A DNA stretch of 32,784 bases from Candidatus Enterousia onthequi (GCA_018064365.1 JAGHVJ010000029.1:1-32784); one strand, 5' to 3'; shown: positions 1 through 8,944, counted from the stretch's first letter. Notes: generated by a model not told the origin, from the sequence alone. Numbers and translations are program-made.

Positions 1-118
1 AAGCGTGATTTTTGAAAAAACTCTTAAAAATGTATATTTTTTTAGCAAATTTTACTCTCTCTGGACTTTTAATTTTTGGCTGAAAACCAACGGTTTTTCA
101 ATATATAACCAGTATACC

Positions 119-261
119 AAAAACCTAGGTTTTTTTGCGACACCATGCCGAGCAAAGCCCAGAATTTATAAGTGGTTGATTTTACAGAAAAACTAAAAAT
201 TAAAAAAATTGAAAAAAACTAAAAAAAACACTTGTCAAAAAACCTAGGTTTTTTCCGACAC
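119..261. repeat. Pair of CCTAGG-centred palindromes
   Basis: Two perfect palindromes lie in an A/T-rich stretch with no credible gene. The first, at 119-134, is A5-CCTAGG-T5; the second, at 237-254, is A6-CCTAGG-T6. Each is followed on the same side by nearly the same bases, GCGACAC at 137-143 and CCGACAC at 255-261. With no loop they cannot form normal hairpins, so they look like binding sites for a dimeric protein rather than terminators. The rest of 1-280 shows nothing recognisable; a 63-codon reading frame there is low-complexity and has no ribosome site. No protein is known to me for this motif. Confidence 0.5.
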
Positions 262-286
262 TTTTTTACACCCTGCCCCGTAAAAT

Positions 287-310
287 AAAAACCGCCAATT
301 GGCGGTTTTT
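287..310 (-). terminator. Rho-independent terminator of groESL
   Basis: The stem ACCGCC/GGCGGT (291-296 with 301-306, loop AATT) is flanked by an A run and a T run. It lies just after the groEL stop codon, and the T run is in the right place on the minus strand. The flanking A/T bases extend the pairing and make it potentially bidirectional. Confidence 0.85.
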
Positions 311-314
311 TATT

Positions 315-1931
315 TTACATCATACCAGGCATCCCTGCCGGCATTTGTGGCGTCGATTTTTCTTCTGGAATATCCGCCATCACAACACCGGTTGTCAACA
401 TAACCCCCGCGGTACTGGATGCCGCCATAATCGCGGTTTTAACAACCTTGGCTGGGTCAATAATACCCGCCGCCATCATATCGACATATTCTGCTGTTTG
501 TGCATTGTATCCAAAATTATAATCAGAATTTTCAGAAACTTTGCCCACAACAATTTCACCAGACACACCTGCATTTTCTGCAATTTGTGCACACGGTGCA
601 ACCAATGCACGACGAACAATATCGATACCAACATTTTGGTCTGTGTTCACACCCGTCAATTTTTCTAACGCTGTTGCAGCACGCACCAACGCAACACCAC
701 CGCCGGCCACAATACCGTCTGCAACCGCCGCACGTGTCGCCGCCAACGCATCATCAACACGGTCTTTCTTTTCTTTAACTTCGACCTCGGTCATGCCACC
801 AACTTTGATAACTGCAACACCGCCGACCAATTTAGCCAAACGTTCTGATAATTTTTCACGTTCGTAATCACTGGATGTATTATTCAAAGTCTGACGAATT
901 TCATCTGCACGTGCCTGAATTGTACTCACATCGCCGCCACCATGCGCCAATAAAGTTGTATCTTTTCCAACAACAACTTTTTTCGCAGAACCTAACACAT
1001 CCATAGATATATTTTCAAATGTCATACCCATGTCATCAGAAATCACAGTCGCACCCGTCACCGCCGCAATATCTTTCAACATTTCTTTACGTCTATCACC
1101 AAAACCTGGGGCTTTGACCGCACAAACCTTTAACCCGCCACGCAAACGGTTCAACACCAATGTCGCCAATGCTTCGGACTCGACATCTTCGGCAATAATC
1201 AACAACGGACGACCAGATTGCGCAATCGGTTCCAAAATCGGCAATAATGCTTGCAAGCCTGTAATTTTCTTTTCAGAAACCAAAATTTGCGCATTATCTA
1301 ATTCCACCAACATTTTTTCACTGTTAGTCACAAAATATGGCGACATAAAACCTTGGTCAAATTGCATACCTTCGACAACATCGATTTCTGTATCCAATCC
1401 TTTGGCTTCTTCCACAGTAATCACACCTTCGCGGCCAACACGCGCAATCGCATCTGCGATTTTTGTTCCAATATCCGAATCGCCATTTGCAGAAATCGTT
1501 GCGACTTGGGCAATTTCACTGCTGTCTTTAACAGGACGAGCATGTTTTTCAATATCATCAACAACAGCCGATACAGCAATATCAATACCGCGTTTAATAT
1601 CCATTGGATTCATCCCAGCCGCAATAACACGACGACCTTCGTGAATAATTTTCTGCGCCAACACAGTCGCAGTAGTTGTCCCATCGCCCGCATCATCACC
1701 AGCCTTTTTAGCAACTTCTTGGACCATACGCGCACCAATATTTTCAATTGGGTCTGGTAAAGAAACAGCACGTGCCACAGTCACACCATCTTTGGTTGCA
1801 TTTGGCGCACCATAAGATTTATCAATAACAACTGTGCGTCCCTTGGGCCCCATAGTGATTTTCACAGCGTTGGCCAATTTATCAACACCCGCAGCCAATT
1901 TATCTGTATCAAAAACAATATCTTTTGCCAT
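315..1931 (-). CDS. groEL: Chaperonin GroEL (Cpn60)
   Basis: This is the 60-kDa chaperonin that forms the double-ring folding chamber and uses ATP with its GroES lid. The protein has 538 residues, close to the usual 540-550. Visible landmarks are the N-terminal TMGPKGR segment, the ATP-site GDGTTTAT motif near residue 86, the AGGGVAL segment near residue 410 and a Gly/Met-rich tail ending PGMPGMM. The start codon is preceded by AAGGAA at a good distance. It follows groES with a 15-base gap in the standard groES-groEL order, and both should be transcribed from the heat-shock-like promoter upstream of groES. A terminator follows directly. The sequence departs from textbook forms around residues 50-65 ([18 protein letters not shown]), but the key catalytic stretches are kept. 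Confidence 0.98.
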   Translation of the reverse strand: MAKDIVFDTDKLAAGVDKLANAVKITMGPKGRTVVIDKSYGAPNATKDGVTVARAVSLPDPIENIGARMVQEVAKKAGDDAGDGTTTATVLAQKIIHEGRRVIAAGMNPMDIKRGIDIAVSAVVDDIEKHARPVKDSSEIAQVATISANGDSDIGTKIADAIARVGREGVITVEEAKGLDTEIDVVEGMQFDQGFMSPYFVTNSEKMLVELDNAQILVSEKKITGLQALLPILEPIAQSGRPLLIIAEDVESEALATLVLNRLRGGLKVCAVKAPGFGDRRKEMLKDIAAVTGATVISDDMGMTFENISMDVLGSAKKVVVGKDTTLLAHGGGDVSTIQARADEIRQTLNNTSSDYEREKLSERLAKLVGGVAVIKVGGMTEVEVKEKKDRVDDALAATRAAVADGIVAGGGVALVRAATALEKLTGVNTDQNVGIDIVRRALVAPCAQIAENAGVSGEIVVGKVSENSDYNFGYNAQTAEYVDMMAAGIIDPAKVVKTAIMAASSTAGVMLTTGVVMADIPEEKSTPQMPAGMPGMM

Positions 1932-1946
1932 TTTTAATTCCTTTTT

Positions 1947-2234
1947 TTATTTCACAATTCCCAAAATGTCAGATTCTTTGATTAAAACATAATCGTGTCC
2001 GTCCAGTTTAACCTCGTTCAAAGAAGATGCCCATTTTGCAAATAAAACAACATCGCCAACAGAAACCGTCATCTGGATACGATTACCATTTTGAAATTCC
2101 CCGTCACCCGTTGCAACAACACGTCCCATAACCGGTTTTTCACGTGCGGTGTCCGGGATAATAATTCCACCCGCAGTTTTTGTTTCTTCTGCGATGCGTT
2201 CCATCAAAACATAATTATTCAGTGGTTTAAACAT
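1947..2234 (-). CDS. groES: Co-chaperonin GroES (Cpn10)
   Basis: This is the 95-residue lid of the GroEL chamber. It matches the family in length and in the opening FKPLNNYVLMERI, the mobile-loop region TAGGIIIPDTAREKP at about residues 21-35, and the closing region with DYVLIKESDILGIV. The start is supported by GGAG at 2244-2247. It is the first gene of the groES-groEL operon. The leader carries a perfect-match inverted repeat at the predicted transcription start, described separately. Confidence 0.97.
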   Translation of the reverse strand: MFKPLNNYVLMERIAEETKTAGGIIIPDTAREKPVMGRVVATGDGEFQNGNRIQMTVSVGDVVLFAKWASSLNEVKLDGHDYVLIKESDILGIVK

Positions 2235-2259
2235 AATATAAAACTCCTATTGATAATAA

Positions 2260-2280
2260 ACCAAGTCTTTACGACCTGGT
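2260..2280 (-). promoter_or_regulatory. Inverted repeat at the groESL start site
   Basis: Eight-base arms (2260-2267 and 2273-2280, one G:T pair) enclose a five-base loop; in mRNA sense they read ACCAGGTC-GTAAA-GACTTGGT. The repeat begins at the predicted +1. It is not the CIRCE/HrcA operator (TTAGCACTC-N9-GAGTGCTAA). It could be an operator, an mRNA-stabilising 5' hairpin or part of a thermosensor. Confidence 0.5.
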
Positions 2281-2286
2281 ACAGAA

Positions 2287-2314
2287 AATATAGTACAAAG
2301 ATTATACATTTCAA
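2287..2314 (-). promoter_or_regulatory. groESL promoter, heat-shock-sigma-like
   Basis: Read on the minus strand, a -35 box TTGAAA (2309-2314, within CTTGAAA) is 16 bases from a -10 box TATATT (2287-2292, within CTATATTT). CTTGAAA is the classic -35 of RpoH-type promoters, and the -10 is an A/T-rich variant of the RpoH form. The lon promoter at 5863-5892 has exactly the same boxes and spacing. I infer RpoH control; transcription would start near 2280. Confidence 0.6.
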
Positions 2315-2371
2315 GGTTGTAATCTGGATAAAAATATGTATTATTTATACCATAAAACAAAAGGAATTATT

Positions 2372-2719
2372 ATGTACGACACAAATAATGTTTTTGCCAA
2401 GATTTTACGCAACGAATTGCCCAGCAAACGGGTCTTTGAAAATGAATACGCGGTTGCTTTTCAAAACATAGAACCACGCGCACAAACCCACATTTTGGTA
2501 ATTCCACGCGGTGAATACAGCGATTTTTATGATTTTACTACACGCGCACCACACGATGTCCAAACCGGATTTTGGCATGCCGTGACCGAGGCCGCAGACG
2601 CATTGGGATTGACTGGGAATTTCCGTATTATCGCCAACACTGGCGCGGGCGCAGGTCAGTCTGTATTTCATTTCCATGTTCATTTAATGAGTGATGCAAA
2701 ATTCAAAACAGATTTTTAA
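2372..2719 (+). CDS. HIT-family nucleotide hydrolase
   Basis: This is a histidine-triad protein of 115 residues, the usual size of small HIT (HINT-like) enzymes, which hydrolyse nucleoside phosphoramidates or related nucleotides in the cytoplasm. The catalytic triad is visible near the C-terminus as FHFHVHLM, the HxHxHxx pattern, preceded by the ANTGAGAGQSV segment. The N-terminal half carries the family's FAKIL-x-NELP and THILVIPR stretches. I chose ATG 2372 because AAGGAA lies just upstream; an in-frame ATG 36 bases earlier has no ribosome site. The downstream DUF167 gene starts inside its 3' end. The substrate cannot be told from sequence. Confidence 0.93.
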   Translation: MYDTNNVFAKILRNELPSKRVFENEYAVAFQNIEPRAQTHILVIPRGEYSDFYDFTTRAPHDVQTGFWHAVTEAADALGLTGNFRIIANTGAGAGQSVFHFHVHLMSDAKFKTDF

Positions 2720-2927
2720 TGTTCGTGTCATTCCGCGCGCAAAACAAAATTCTATCACCCTGGATAATGACGGGACTGTGCGCGTTCACACAACAACGGC
2801 ACCAACCGACGGCCGTGCCAACGACGCAGTCATTCGTGCATTGGCCAAATATTGGGAGGTGCCACGTTCATCTTTGAGAATAATCCGTGGCGAAACTTCA
2901 CATAACAAAGTTGTTCAAATTGTATAA
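2694..2927 (+). CDS. DUF167 (YggU-type) protein
   Basis: This small basic protein of 77 residues belongs to the DUF167/YggU family. The evidence is the N-terminal FNVRVIPRAKQN strand and the central TTAPTDGRANDAVIRALAK segment, the most conserved part of the family, followed by VPRSSLRIIRGETSHNKVVQI. Its biochemical role is not established. The frame overlaps the end of the HIT gene by about 26 bases and has no ribosome site of its own, so translation is probably coupled. A GTG at 2691 immediately before the ATG is an alternative start. Confidence 0.9.
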   Translation: MQNSKQIFNVRVIPRAKQNSITLDNDGTVRVHTTTAPTDGRANDAVIRALAKYWEVPRSSLRIIRGETSHNKVVQIV

Positions 2928-2943
2928 TCTAGAATAAATTTGT

Positions 2944-2980
2944 AAAAAAAATCTGGTGATATCACACACCAGATTTTTTT
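2944..2980. terminator. Bidirectional terminator
   Basis: A strong stem (arms AATCTGGTG and CACCAGATT, extended by A and T runs) lies between the convergent DUF167 gene and the rubrerythrin gene. U-runs exist on both strands, so it can end both transcripts. Confidence 0.88.
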
Positions 2981-2993
2981 ATAACCGTTTTCA

Positions 2994-3614
2994 TTAGTCG
3001 CGATTTGCATATTCACAAAAACCCTCATTGGTATCACAACGAGAAATAATGCCTTCGCTGACAAAATAACCTTGTTCATGCAAACATGCCGGACAAACCT
3101 TTGGAGCCTCGGTCCCAATGTGCCAATTACCACAATTTGTGCAACGCCACATTACAACCCTATCAGATTTGAACAATGTTCCATTTTCAATCGCCTCGGC
3201 CAGCGCACGATAACGTGATTCATGATAACGTTCCGCCAAACCAATATTTTTGAAAATTTCTGCGATTGCATCAAAACCTTCTTGGGCAGCAATTTGTGCA
3301 AAACGCGGATACATTTCTGTATTTTCTTCATTTTCACCAAATGCAGCCGCCTTTAAATTGTCCAATGTGGTCCCAATTTTACCAGCCGGAAAAGACGCAG
3401 TTATTTCCAACATACCACCTTCCATAAATTTGAACAAACGCGACGCATGTTCGTATTCATGTTCTGCTGTTTCCAAAAAGATTTTTGCAATCGCGTGAAA
3501 ACCTTCTTTTTTTGCAGCAGATGCGAACATAGTATAACGATTACGCGCCTGGGATTCACCGGCAAACGCCATCAACAAATTTTTTTCTGTTTGTGTTCCT
3601 TTTAATGTATTCAT
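2994..3614 (-). CDS. Rubrerythrin (peroxide-scavenging diiron protein)
   Basis: This cytoplasmic non-haem diiron peroxidase is typical of anaerobes and microaerobes and reduces hydrogen peroxide. The ferritin-like domain keeps the ligands E20, E53 and H56 (GES and HEYEH), then a second ligand helix containing AERYHE. It is followed by a rubredoxin-like domain with CTNCG and CPAC. The protein has 206 residues, against about 190 in typical members. The extra length is a C-terminal tail after the rubredoxin domain that contains two more cysteines (SRCDTNEGFC). AAGGAG precedes the start by a good distance. It is the last gene of the obgE operon, 12 bases after the unknown gene. Confidence 0.95.
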   Translation of the reverse strand: MNTLKGTQTEKNLLMAFAGESQARNRYTMFASAAKKEGFHAIAKIFLETAEHEYEHASRLFKFMEGGMLEITASFPAGKIGTTLDNLKAAAFGENEENTEMYPRFAQIAAQEGFDAIAEIFKNIGLAERYHESRYRALAEAIENGTLFKSDRVVMWRCTNCGNWHIGTEAPKVCPACLHEQGYFVSEGIISRCDTNEGFCEYANRD

Positions 3615-3626
3615 TTTTACTCCTTT

Positions 3627-4120
3627 TTATTTAGTTTTTCCAATTTCTTTTCCATTTAAAACCGCATGTATAATGTCTTGATATTCATCGTAAAGTTTCA
3701 ATCCCAAAAATGCACGTGCAGATTCAATACTATTTCCATACCCCATAAACACACCATCTTTGGTTTCATATTTTGCAACAACATAATCAGGTCTGTCCGT
3801 AATATAATAACCATAACAATTTGAACATACAGTATATGCTTCAAAAAAAACGAACTTGGTTCTTTCTTGGTGTGGCAATTGTTGCCCCAAAACAAAATCT
3901 TTATCACGAACACGAATTATTGTTTCAGAAAAATTTCTTTGCACACGCCACAAACCAGCAACAAATTTAACCTCATGTTCTCTACACCCGGTCAACGGAT
4001 ATCTTTTACCGTTTTCATCATACGCACACGCCCCAGCTATACAATCCTGTTTGAAATCACCACTAGATAATGATAAATCTCGACAAACCGGACTCTTTAC
4101 AATATTAAGTTTATTTACCA

Positions 4121-4121
<1 letters not shown>
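3627..4121 (-). CDS. Unknown protein coupled to obgE
   Basis: I do not recognise this 164-residue protein. It has no signal peptide or membrane segment. It contains seven cysteines, including a CSNC pair in the middle, which could bind a metal or form a disulfide, and it is rich in aromatic residues. Its ATG overlaps the obgE stop (TAATG), so translation is coupled to obgE, and it ends 12 bases before rubrerythrin. Base composition matches its neighbours. Co-transcription with a peroxide-detoxifying enzyme makes a redox or metal role conceivable, but this is only context. Confidence 0.75.
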
Positions 4122-5155
<1,034 letters not shown>

Positions 5156-5171
5156 TTATAAACTTAAAAAC

Positions 5172-5200
5172 TTGCAATTTCCAGCACAAAGATTTATAAT
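5172..5200 (+). promoter_or_regulatory. ssrA promoter
   Basis: A -35 box TTGCAA (5172-5177) is followed after 17 bases by a consensus -10 TATAAT (5195-5200). This is the strongest sigma-70-type match in the window, as expected for an abundant stable RNA. Transcription should begin near 5207. A divergent TATAAT at 5155-5160 probably serves obgE. Confidence 0.8.
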
Positions 5201-5206
5201 ACTTGC

Positions 5207-5535
5207 GCCGCATCGCGGTGATGATTCTGAACACTATGCAGAATAGTCGTTTTGGACTGGGGGGCGGTACCCCACAGCTCCACCAATTATTATAAAGTTC
5301 TTTTATGGGGCTGACATAGTTTCGACAGACGCAGTAAAAGCAATAGATTGAATCCGACATGGTCGTCGTAAAACACTAAATAAAAACTGAATGGCGATAG
5401 AATCGCTGCGAACGACAATGTTCGCCTTGCAATGGCTGCTTAATAAAAGCGTTTGATATAATTGGCAATTGTTGATTATATCTATTTAGTTATTGCGGGG
5501 TTCGTCGGGTACCTGGCACCAGAAACCCGGCACTT
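5207..5535 (+). ncRNA. ssrA: Circularly permuted (two-piece) tmRNA
   Basis: Transfer-messenger RNA rescues stalled ribosomes. The gene is permuted as in alphaproteobacteria. The acceptor piece comes first and ends CAGCTCCACCA at 5275-5285, with CCA encoded. A 21-base spacer follows. The coding piece then begins GGGGCTG at 5307, which pairs perfectly with CAGCTCC to rebuild the seven-base acceptor stem. A T-arm is visible as TGGGG, loop GGCGGTA, CCCCA at 5258-5274. The tag frame from GCG 5408 reads ANDNVRLAMAA with double stops at 5441-5446; a GCT just before could add one Ala. Downstream bases to about 5535 contain the pseudoknot-like CGGGT/ACCCG pairing. Exact mature ends are inferred. Confidence 0.95.
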
Positions 5536-5568
5536 TAATAATTTATTAAAATAAAAAAGGACTAAAAA

Positions 5569-5805
5569 ATGTTTGGAAAAATTAAAAAAGTATTTTTCAC
5601 AGGTATGTTCGGTATTTTGTATATTTCTTTCGTTGCGCAAATCGCATATGCATTATTTGGTATGGAAAATTGCGAGCAAACATTATTGGCAATGGCCGGC
5701 TTATCTCTTGAATGGTTGGTTTTGATTGCTGCGCGTTATTTATCAAAACGTTCTGCATCTGGCAATTCTTCTTTTTCTGGCAACGGTGGCTATCGTCGTC
5801 ATTAA
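5569..5805 (+). CDS. Small two-helix membrane protein
   Basis: This 78-residue protein is not one I recognise. Two hydrophobic segments, at about residues 7-30 and 39-57, are separated by a short polar loop containing a cysteine. The C-terminus is a Ser/Gly-rich tail ending in basic residues and histidine. The start is well supported by AAGGA eight bases upstream. It lies just after ssrA and could be transcribed from the ssrA promoter, and a clear terminator follows it. It is likely a real inner-membrane protein of unknown role. Confidence 0.75.
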   Translation: MFGKIKKVFFTGMFGILYISFVAQIAYALFGMENCEQTLLAMAGLSLEWLVLIAARYLSKRSASGNSSFSGNGGYRRH

Positions 5806-5834
5806 AGAAAACCAGATTACAACAAATAAAGAAA

Positions 5835-5860
5835 CCTCAATAAAATTATTGAGGTTTTTT
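5835..5860 (+). terminator. Terminator after the small membrane gene
   Basis: The stem CCTCAATA/TATTGAGG (5835-5842 with 5847-5854, loop AAAT) is followed by six T residues. It separates the ssrA-linked gene from the lon promoter. Confidence 0.85.
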
Positions 5861-5862
5861 AT

Positions 5863-5892
5863 CTTGAAAAAACACAAAAAGAATCTATATTT
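5863..5892 (+). promoter_or_regulatory. lon promoter, heat-shock-sigma-like
   Basis: CTTGAAA (5863-5869) is followed after exactly 15 bases by CTATATTT (5885-5892), which includes the -10 box TATATT at 5886-5891. The groESL promoter has identical boxes and spacing. The -10 ends nine bases before the ATG at 5901, so the transcript would begin at or next to the start codon. Confidence 0.62.
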
Positions 5893-5900
5893 ATTCTGCT

Positions 5901-7664
5901 ATGAAAAATTATATACTACCACTTCGCGATATTGTTGTCCATCCAGGACTGACTATGCCTATTTATCTGGACAATCCGACATCGGTCGATTGTTTAAAAA
6001 CGGCATCTAATTTTGGCAACCAAATTATTTTAGTGCCACAACGGTCTTGGGCATACCCATCGAATCCAGATGACATTTATGAAACCGGCACAATCGGGAA
6101 TATTGTTCAAATATTAAATTTACCGGACGGTTCTGTTCACTCTATTGTTCGCACAACCGATGCTGTCCGCATATCAGACGTTCAAATGGTTGACGGTTTG
6201 TTTGTTGGAAATTCTGAAAAAATTGAAATTACAGACGATATGGAATCCGAACAAACATTGGCATTGCGCGATAAAATTATTGAAAACTTACGCACATTAC
6301 CAACAATCAAAAAAATCAAAGTTGATAAATTATACAATGTTGTTCGCAATTATCCCCTGCCCGCATTTATTGACAGTATAATTCAAACATTGAACATTGA
6401 TACAGATACCGCATTAAAAATTTTGACAGCCACAACATGGCGCGAAAAATTGATTATTTTATTAGAACAGGTCAATTTGAACGCAGAAACTGCAAAAATT
6501 GAAGAATCTATCAACAATCGGGTTCATCAACAAATGGAAAACGGCCGTCGCGACGCAATTTTACAAGAAAAACTCCGTGCAATTCAACACGAAATGGGCG
6601 ACGACGATGATGAAATGGCAGATACCAATAATATACGCAAAAAAATCGAAAATTCTGCCATGCCAAATGATGTAATGGACAAGGCAAAATCCGAATGGAA
6701 ACGTATGCGCGCAATGTCGCCAATGTCCCAAGAAGGCGGACTGATTAAAAATTACCTGGACGAATTATTATCTATGCCATGGGGACGTTTTCACCAACAA
6801 CCAATCGATTTGAAATGCGCACGCGAAACATTGGATTCCGAACATTCTGGTATGCAACCCGTCAAAGAACGCATTTTGGAACACATCGCGGTTATGAAAA
6901 AAACAGGCACACCACGCGGGTCTATCTTGTGTTTTGTCGGGGCACCTGGTGTTGGCAAAACATCATTATGCAAATCTATTGCAACCGCATTGGGGCGTAA
7001 ATATCAACGGATTTCGTTGGGTGGCATTTCTGATGAATCACATTTTCGCGGCCATCGCAAAACATACATTGGGGCACAAACAGGACGCATTATGGACGCA
7101 TTAAAAAGATGCAAAACCAATAATCCTGTAATCGTTCTGGATGAAATCGACAAAATGGGACGCGATTGGCGTGGCGACCCAGAATCTGCATTACTGGAAA
7201 TTTTGGACCCAGAACAAAATAAATCTTTCCGTGACCATTACCTAGAGGTTGACTTTGACCTGTCGAACGTTTTGTTTATTGCGACGGCAAATTCGTTAAA
7301 TATGTCTTCCGCATTAAAAGACCGTATGGAAATCATAAACGTTCCTGGATATACCGAAGAAGACAAGGTTCAAATTGCCCGTGAACATCTATTAAAACGC
7401 GTGGCCGATGAAAATGGTTGGGATGTGAACAATATTGTAATATCAGACGATGCAATTCGTCATGTTATTCGCAATTATACATCCGAACAAGGTGTTCGCG
7501 GTCTGCAACGCGAATTGGCAACATTATTACGGCGCCAACTGTTGGCAAATGATGGAATGGATACAAAAACAGATTTCACAATTGAAAAAATTGATGATTT
7601 GCTATCCATCCGCAACAACGCCGACACATCTCATAAAATCGGTTTTGGTATGCGCGCACAGTAA
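5901..7664 (+). CDS. Lon-type AAA+ protein lacking the protease domain
   Basis: The protein is colinear with Lon protease through its first 587 residues and then stops. The N-terminal substrate-binding domain starts with YILPLRDIVVHPG. A coiled-coil region precedes the AAA+ module, which has Walker A GAPGVGKT at 347-354, Walker B with DE at 414-415, a sensor segment ANSLN, the arginine-finger LKDRM and the alpha domain with TSEQGVRGLQRELA. Canonical Lon has about 780-820 residues with a C-terminal Ser-Lys protease domain; here the frame ends at the ATPase-protease border. No protease-domain peptide is visible in any frame downstream, where another gene begins two bases later. All ATPase motifs look intact, so it may be an active unfoldase without proteolysis. 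No Shine-Dalgarno is present. Confidence 0.9.
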   Translation: MKNYILPLRDIVVHPGLTMPIYLDNPTSVDCLKTASNFGNQIILVPQRSWAYPSNPDDIYETGTIGNIVQILNLPDGSVHSIVRTTDAVRISDVQMVDGLFVGNSEKIEITDDMESEQTLALRDKIIENLRTLPTIKKIKVDKLYNVVRNYPLPAFIDSIIQTLNIDTDTALKILTATTWREKLIILLEQVNLNAETAKIEESINNRVHQQMENGRRDAILQEKLRAIQHEMGDDDDEMADTNNIRKKIENSAMPNDVMDKAKSEWKRMRAMSPMSQEGGLIKNYLDELLSMPWGRFHQQPIDLKCARETLDSEHSGMQPVKERILEHIAVMKKTGTPRGSILCFVGAPGVGKTSLCKSIATALGRKYQRISLGGISDESHFRGHRKTYIGAQTGRIMDALKRCKTNNPVIVLDEIDKMGRDWRGDPESALLEILDPEQNKSFRDHYLEVDFDLSNVLFIATANSLNMSSALKDRMEIINVPGYTEEDKVQIAREHLLKRVADENGWDVNNIVISDDAIRHVIRNYTSEQGVRGLQRELATLLRRQLLANDGMDTKTDFTIEKIDDLLSIRNNADTSHKIGFGMRAQ

Positions 7665-7666
7665 AA

Positions 7667-8008
7667 ATGAATATATTTTTCGAAATCATAGAATACACGA
7701 AAAATTGTAAAAACTTGATTTGCCAAATACACAAATACGGCAACAATTTACAATTTGAAAGTTGGTTTTATTCTGATACAATTAAAATAAACGATAGGTT
7801 TACACTGCGAACCCCTGATATATACTTTGTGGTTATACAGTATGAAACTATATTGGTTGGCGAAACGCATTATCGATTTGAACTACACAATGAATCATGG
7901 GTTATGCGTTATCCAAAACACAGAAAATTATTCGATATTTTATTTGCACCGACTATTTTCAAAATCTGTGCAAAAAAATATAACAAACAAAGGACTAAAC
8001 AAAAATGA
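7667..8008 (+). CDS. Unknown protein between lon and tsaB
   Basis: This is a 113-residue protein that I do not recognise. It is rich in aromatic residues (about 20 Phe, Tyr and Trp), ends in a very basic tail, and has no clear signal peptide or membrane span. It starts two bases after the Lon stop, and its TGA stop overlaps the tsaB start (ATGA), so translation is probably coupled on both sides. That places it in the lon-tsaB-acetyltransferase operon. It does not resemble the missing Lon protease domain. Confidence 0.65.
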   Translation: MNIFFEIIEYTKNCKNLICQIHKYGNNLQFESWFYSDTIKINDRFTLRTPDIYFVVIQYETILVGETHYRFELHNESWVMRYPKHRKLFDILFAPTIFKICAKKYNKQRTKQK

Positions 8009-8544
8009 TTCTGGTTATAAACACATCAACCGCCGGCATAGATTTAGTACTGGACAATAAATTTACACATATTGATGCAGAAAAACAGGCAATCACATTA
8101 CCATCATCCGTAGAAAATTTTTTACAAGAAAACGACACAACCTGGTCTGATTTAACCGCGATTGGTATTGTTGTTGGGCCGGGTAGTTTTACAGGAATCA
8201 GACTGGGGATTGCATACGCCAAAGGATTGAGCATCGGATTAAATATCCCAATTATCCCAATCAACGCATTTGAATTATATCTGGCCCAAACCCCAGACGC
8301 ATTTGTTGCAATAGAATCTGGTCGTGGCGATTTCTTTGTAGCCTCACAAAATATTGAACCATGTACAATGGATATCGACACTGTGGAAACACGACAAATG
8401 GAATGCCCACAAACCGTCGGTCATAAACCTTTTGATTTAAAATTGGGAATTGATATAGTTCGCAAAAAACTAGAAATGAACACATCTGAACCTGTTATTC
8501 CAATGTATTTACGCCCCAGTTATGCCGAAGAACAAAAAGAATAA
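8005..8544 (+). CDS. tsaB: TsaB, tRNA threonylcarbamoyladenosine factor
   Basis: TsaB is the inactive-kinase-fold partner of TsaD in making the t6A modification at position 37 of ANN-decoding tRNAs. The evidence is the ASKHA start VINTSTAGIDLVL, the signature GPGSFTGIRLG at about residues 58-68, the following AKGLSIGL helix, and the C-terminal P-x-YLRPSYAE. At 179 residues it is shorter than the enterobacterial form of about 230, with a reduced middle and C-terminal region. It overlaps the upstream gene by four bases and is followed two bases later by the acetyltransferase, the common tsaB-rimI pairing. Confidence 0.93.
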   Translation: MILVINTSTAGIDLVLDNKFTHIDAEKQAITLPSSVENFLQENDTTWSDLTAIGIVVGPGSFTGIRLGIAYAKGLSIGLNIPIIPINAFELYLAQTPDAFVAIESGRGDFFVASQNIEPCTMDIDTVETRQMECPQTVGHKPFDLKLGIDIVRKKLEMNTSEPVIPMYLRPSYAEEQKE

Positions 8545-8546
8545 AA

Positions 8547-8942
8547 ATGTATCCAGAACTTGAAAAACTTTATGCATTATGTTTCCCAGATAAACAACAT
8601 AAATGGACCGCAAAAGATTTTGCTGACTTAAAACAATCTGGATGCGACATTATCGTTGGACAAACAGGGTTTGTTGTTTGGCGCAACACATTAGATGATA
8701 CAGAAATTATTTCTATCGGTGTCGTTCCTGATGCACGTCGTACCGGCACTGCCAGTGCAATGATACAAATGGTAAAACAAGACGCAAAACAAAACGGTGT
8801 AAAAAACATATTACTCGAAGTGGACGAACACAACACCCCTGCAATTGAATTATATAAAAAATGTGGATTCACAAATGTTGGTATGCGTCCGCATTATTAC
8901 GAAAACGGTCACAACGCAATAATTATGAAAACAGCAATTTAA
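8547..8942 (+). CDS. rimI: RimI-like GNAT acetyltransferase
   Basis: This is a GCN5-related N-acetyltransferase of 131 residues. The acetyl-CoA loop is visible as the segment IGVVPDARRTGTASAMI, and the C-terminal part has the RimI pattern LLEVDEHNTPAIELYKKCGF followed by RPHYYENGHNAIIM. RimI acetylates the N-terminus of ribosomal protein S18, whose gene is in this window at 12103-12330. The assignment to RimI rests on these motifs and on its place directly behind tsaB. The N-terminus is short compared with E. coli RimI, and the substrate is not proven. Confidence 0.85.
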   Translation: MYPELEKLYALCFPDKQHKWTAKDFADLKQSGCDIIVGQTGFVVWRNTLDDTEIISIGVVPDARRTGTASAMIQMVKQDAKQNGVKNILLEVDEHNTPAIELYKKCGFTNVGMRPHYYENGHNAIIMKTAI

Positions 8943-8944
8943 CA

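Noticed and set aside
5-196. 63-residue frame at the left edge
   Set aside because: Low-complexity A/T-rich sequence, no ribosome site, no recognisable protein, and it runs through one of the palindromes.
1030-1644. 204-residue frame opposite groEL
   Set aside because: It is a shadow of the groEL codons on the other strand, with no ribosome site or protein features.
2260-2280. CIRCE operator for HrcA
   Set aside because: The arms and spacing do not match TTAGCACTC-N9-GAGTGCTAA.
7660-8008. Missing Lon protease domain hidden in another frame by a frameshift
   Set aside because: I read the frames after the Lon stop and found no protease-domain segment. The region is fully occupied by a different frame that couples to tsaB.
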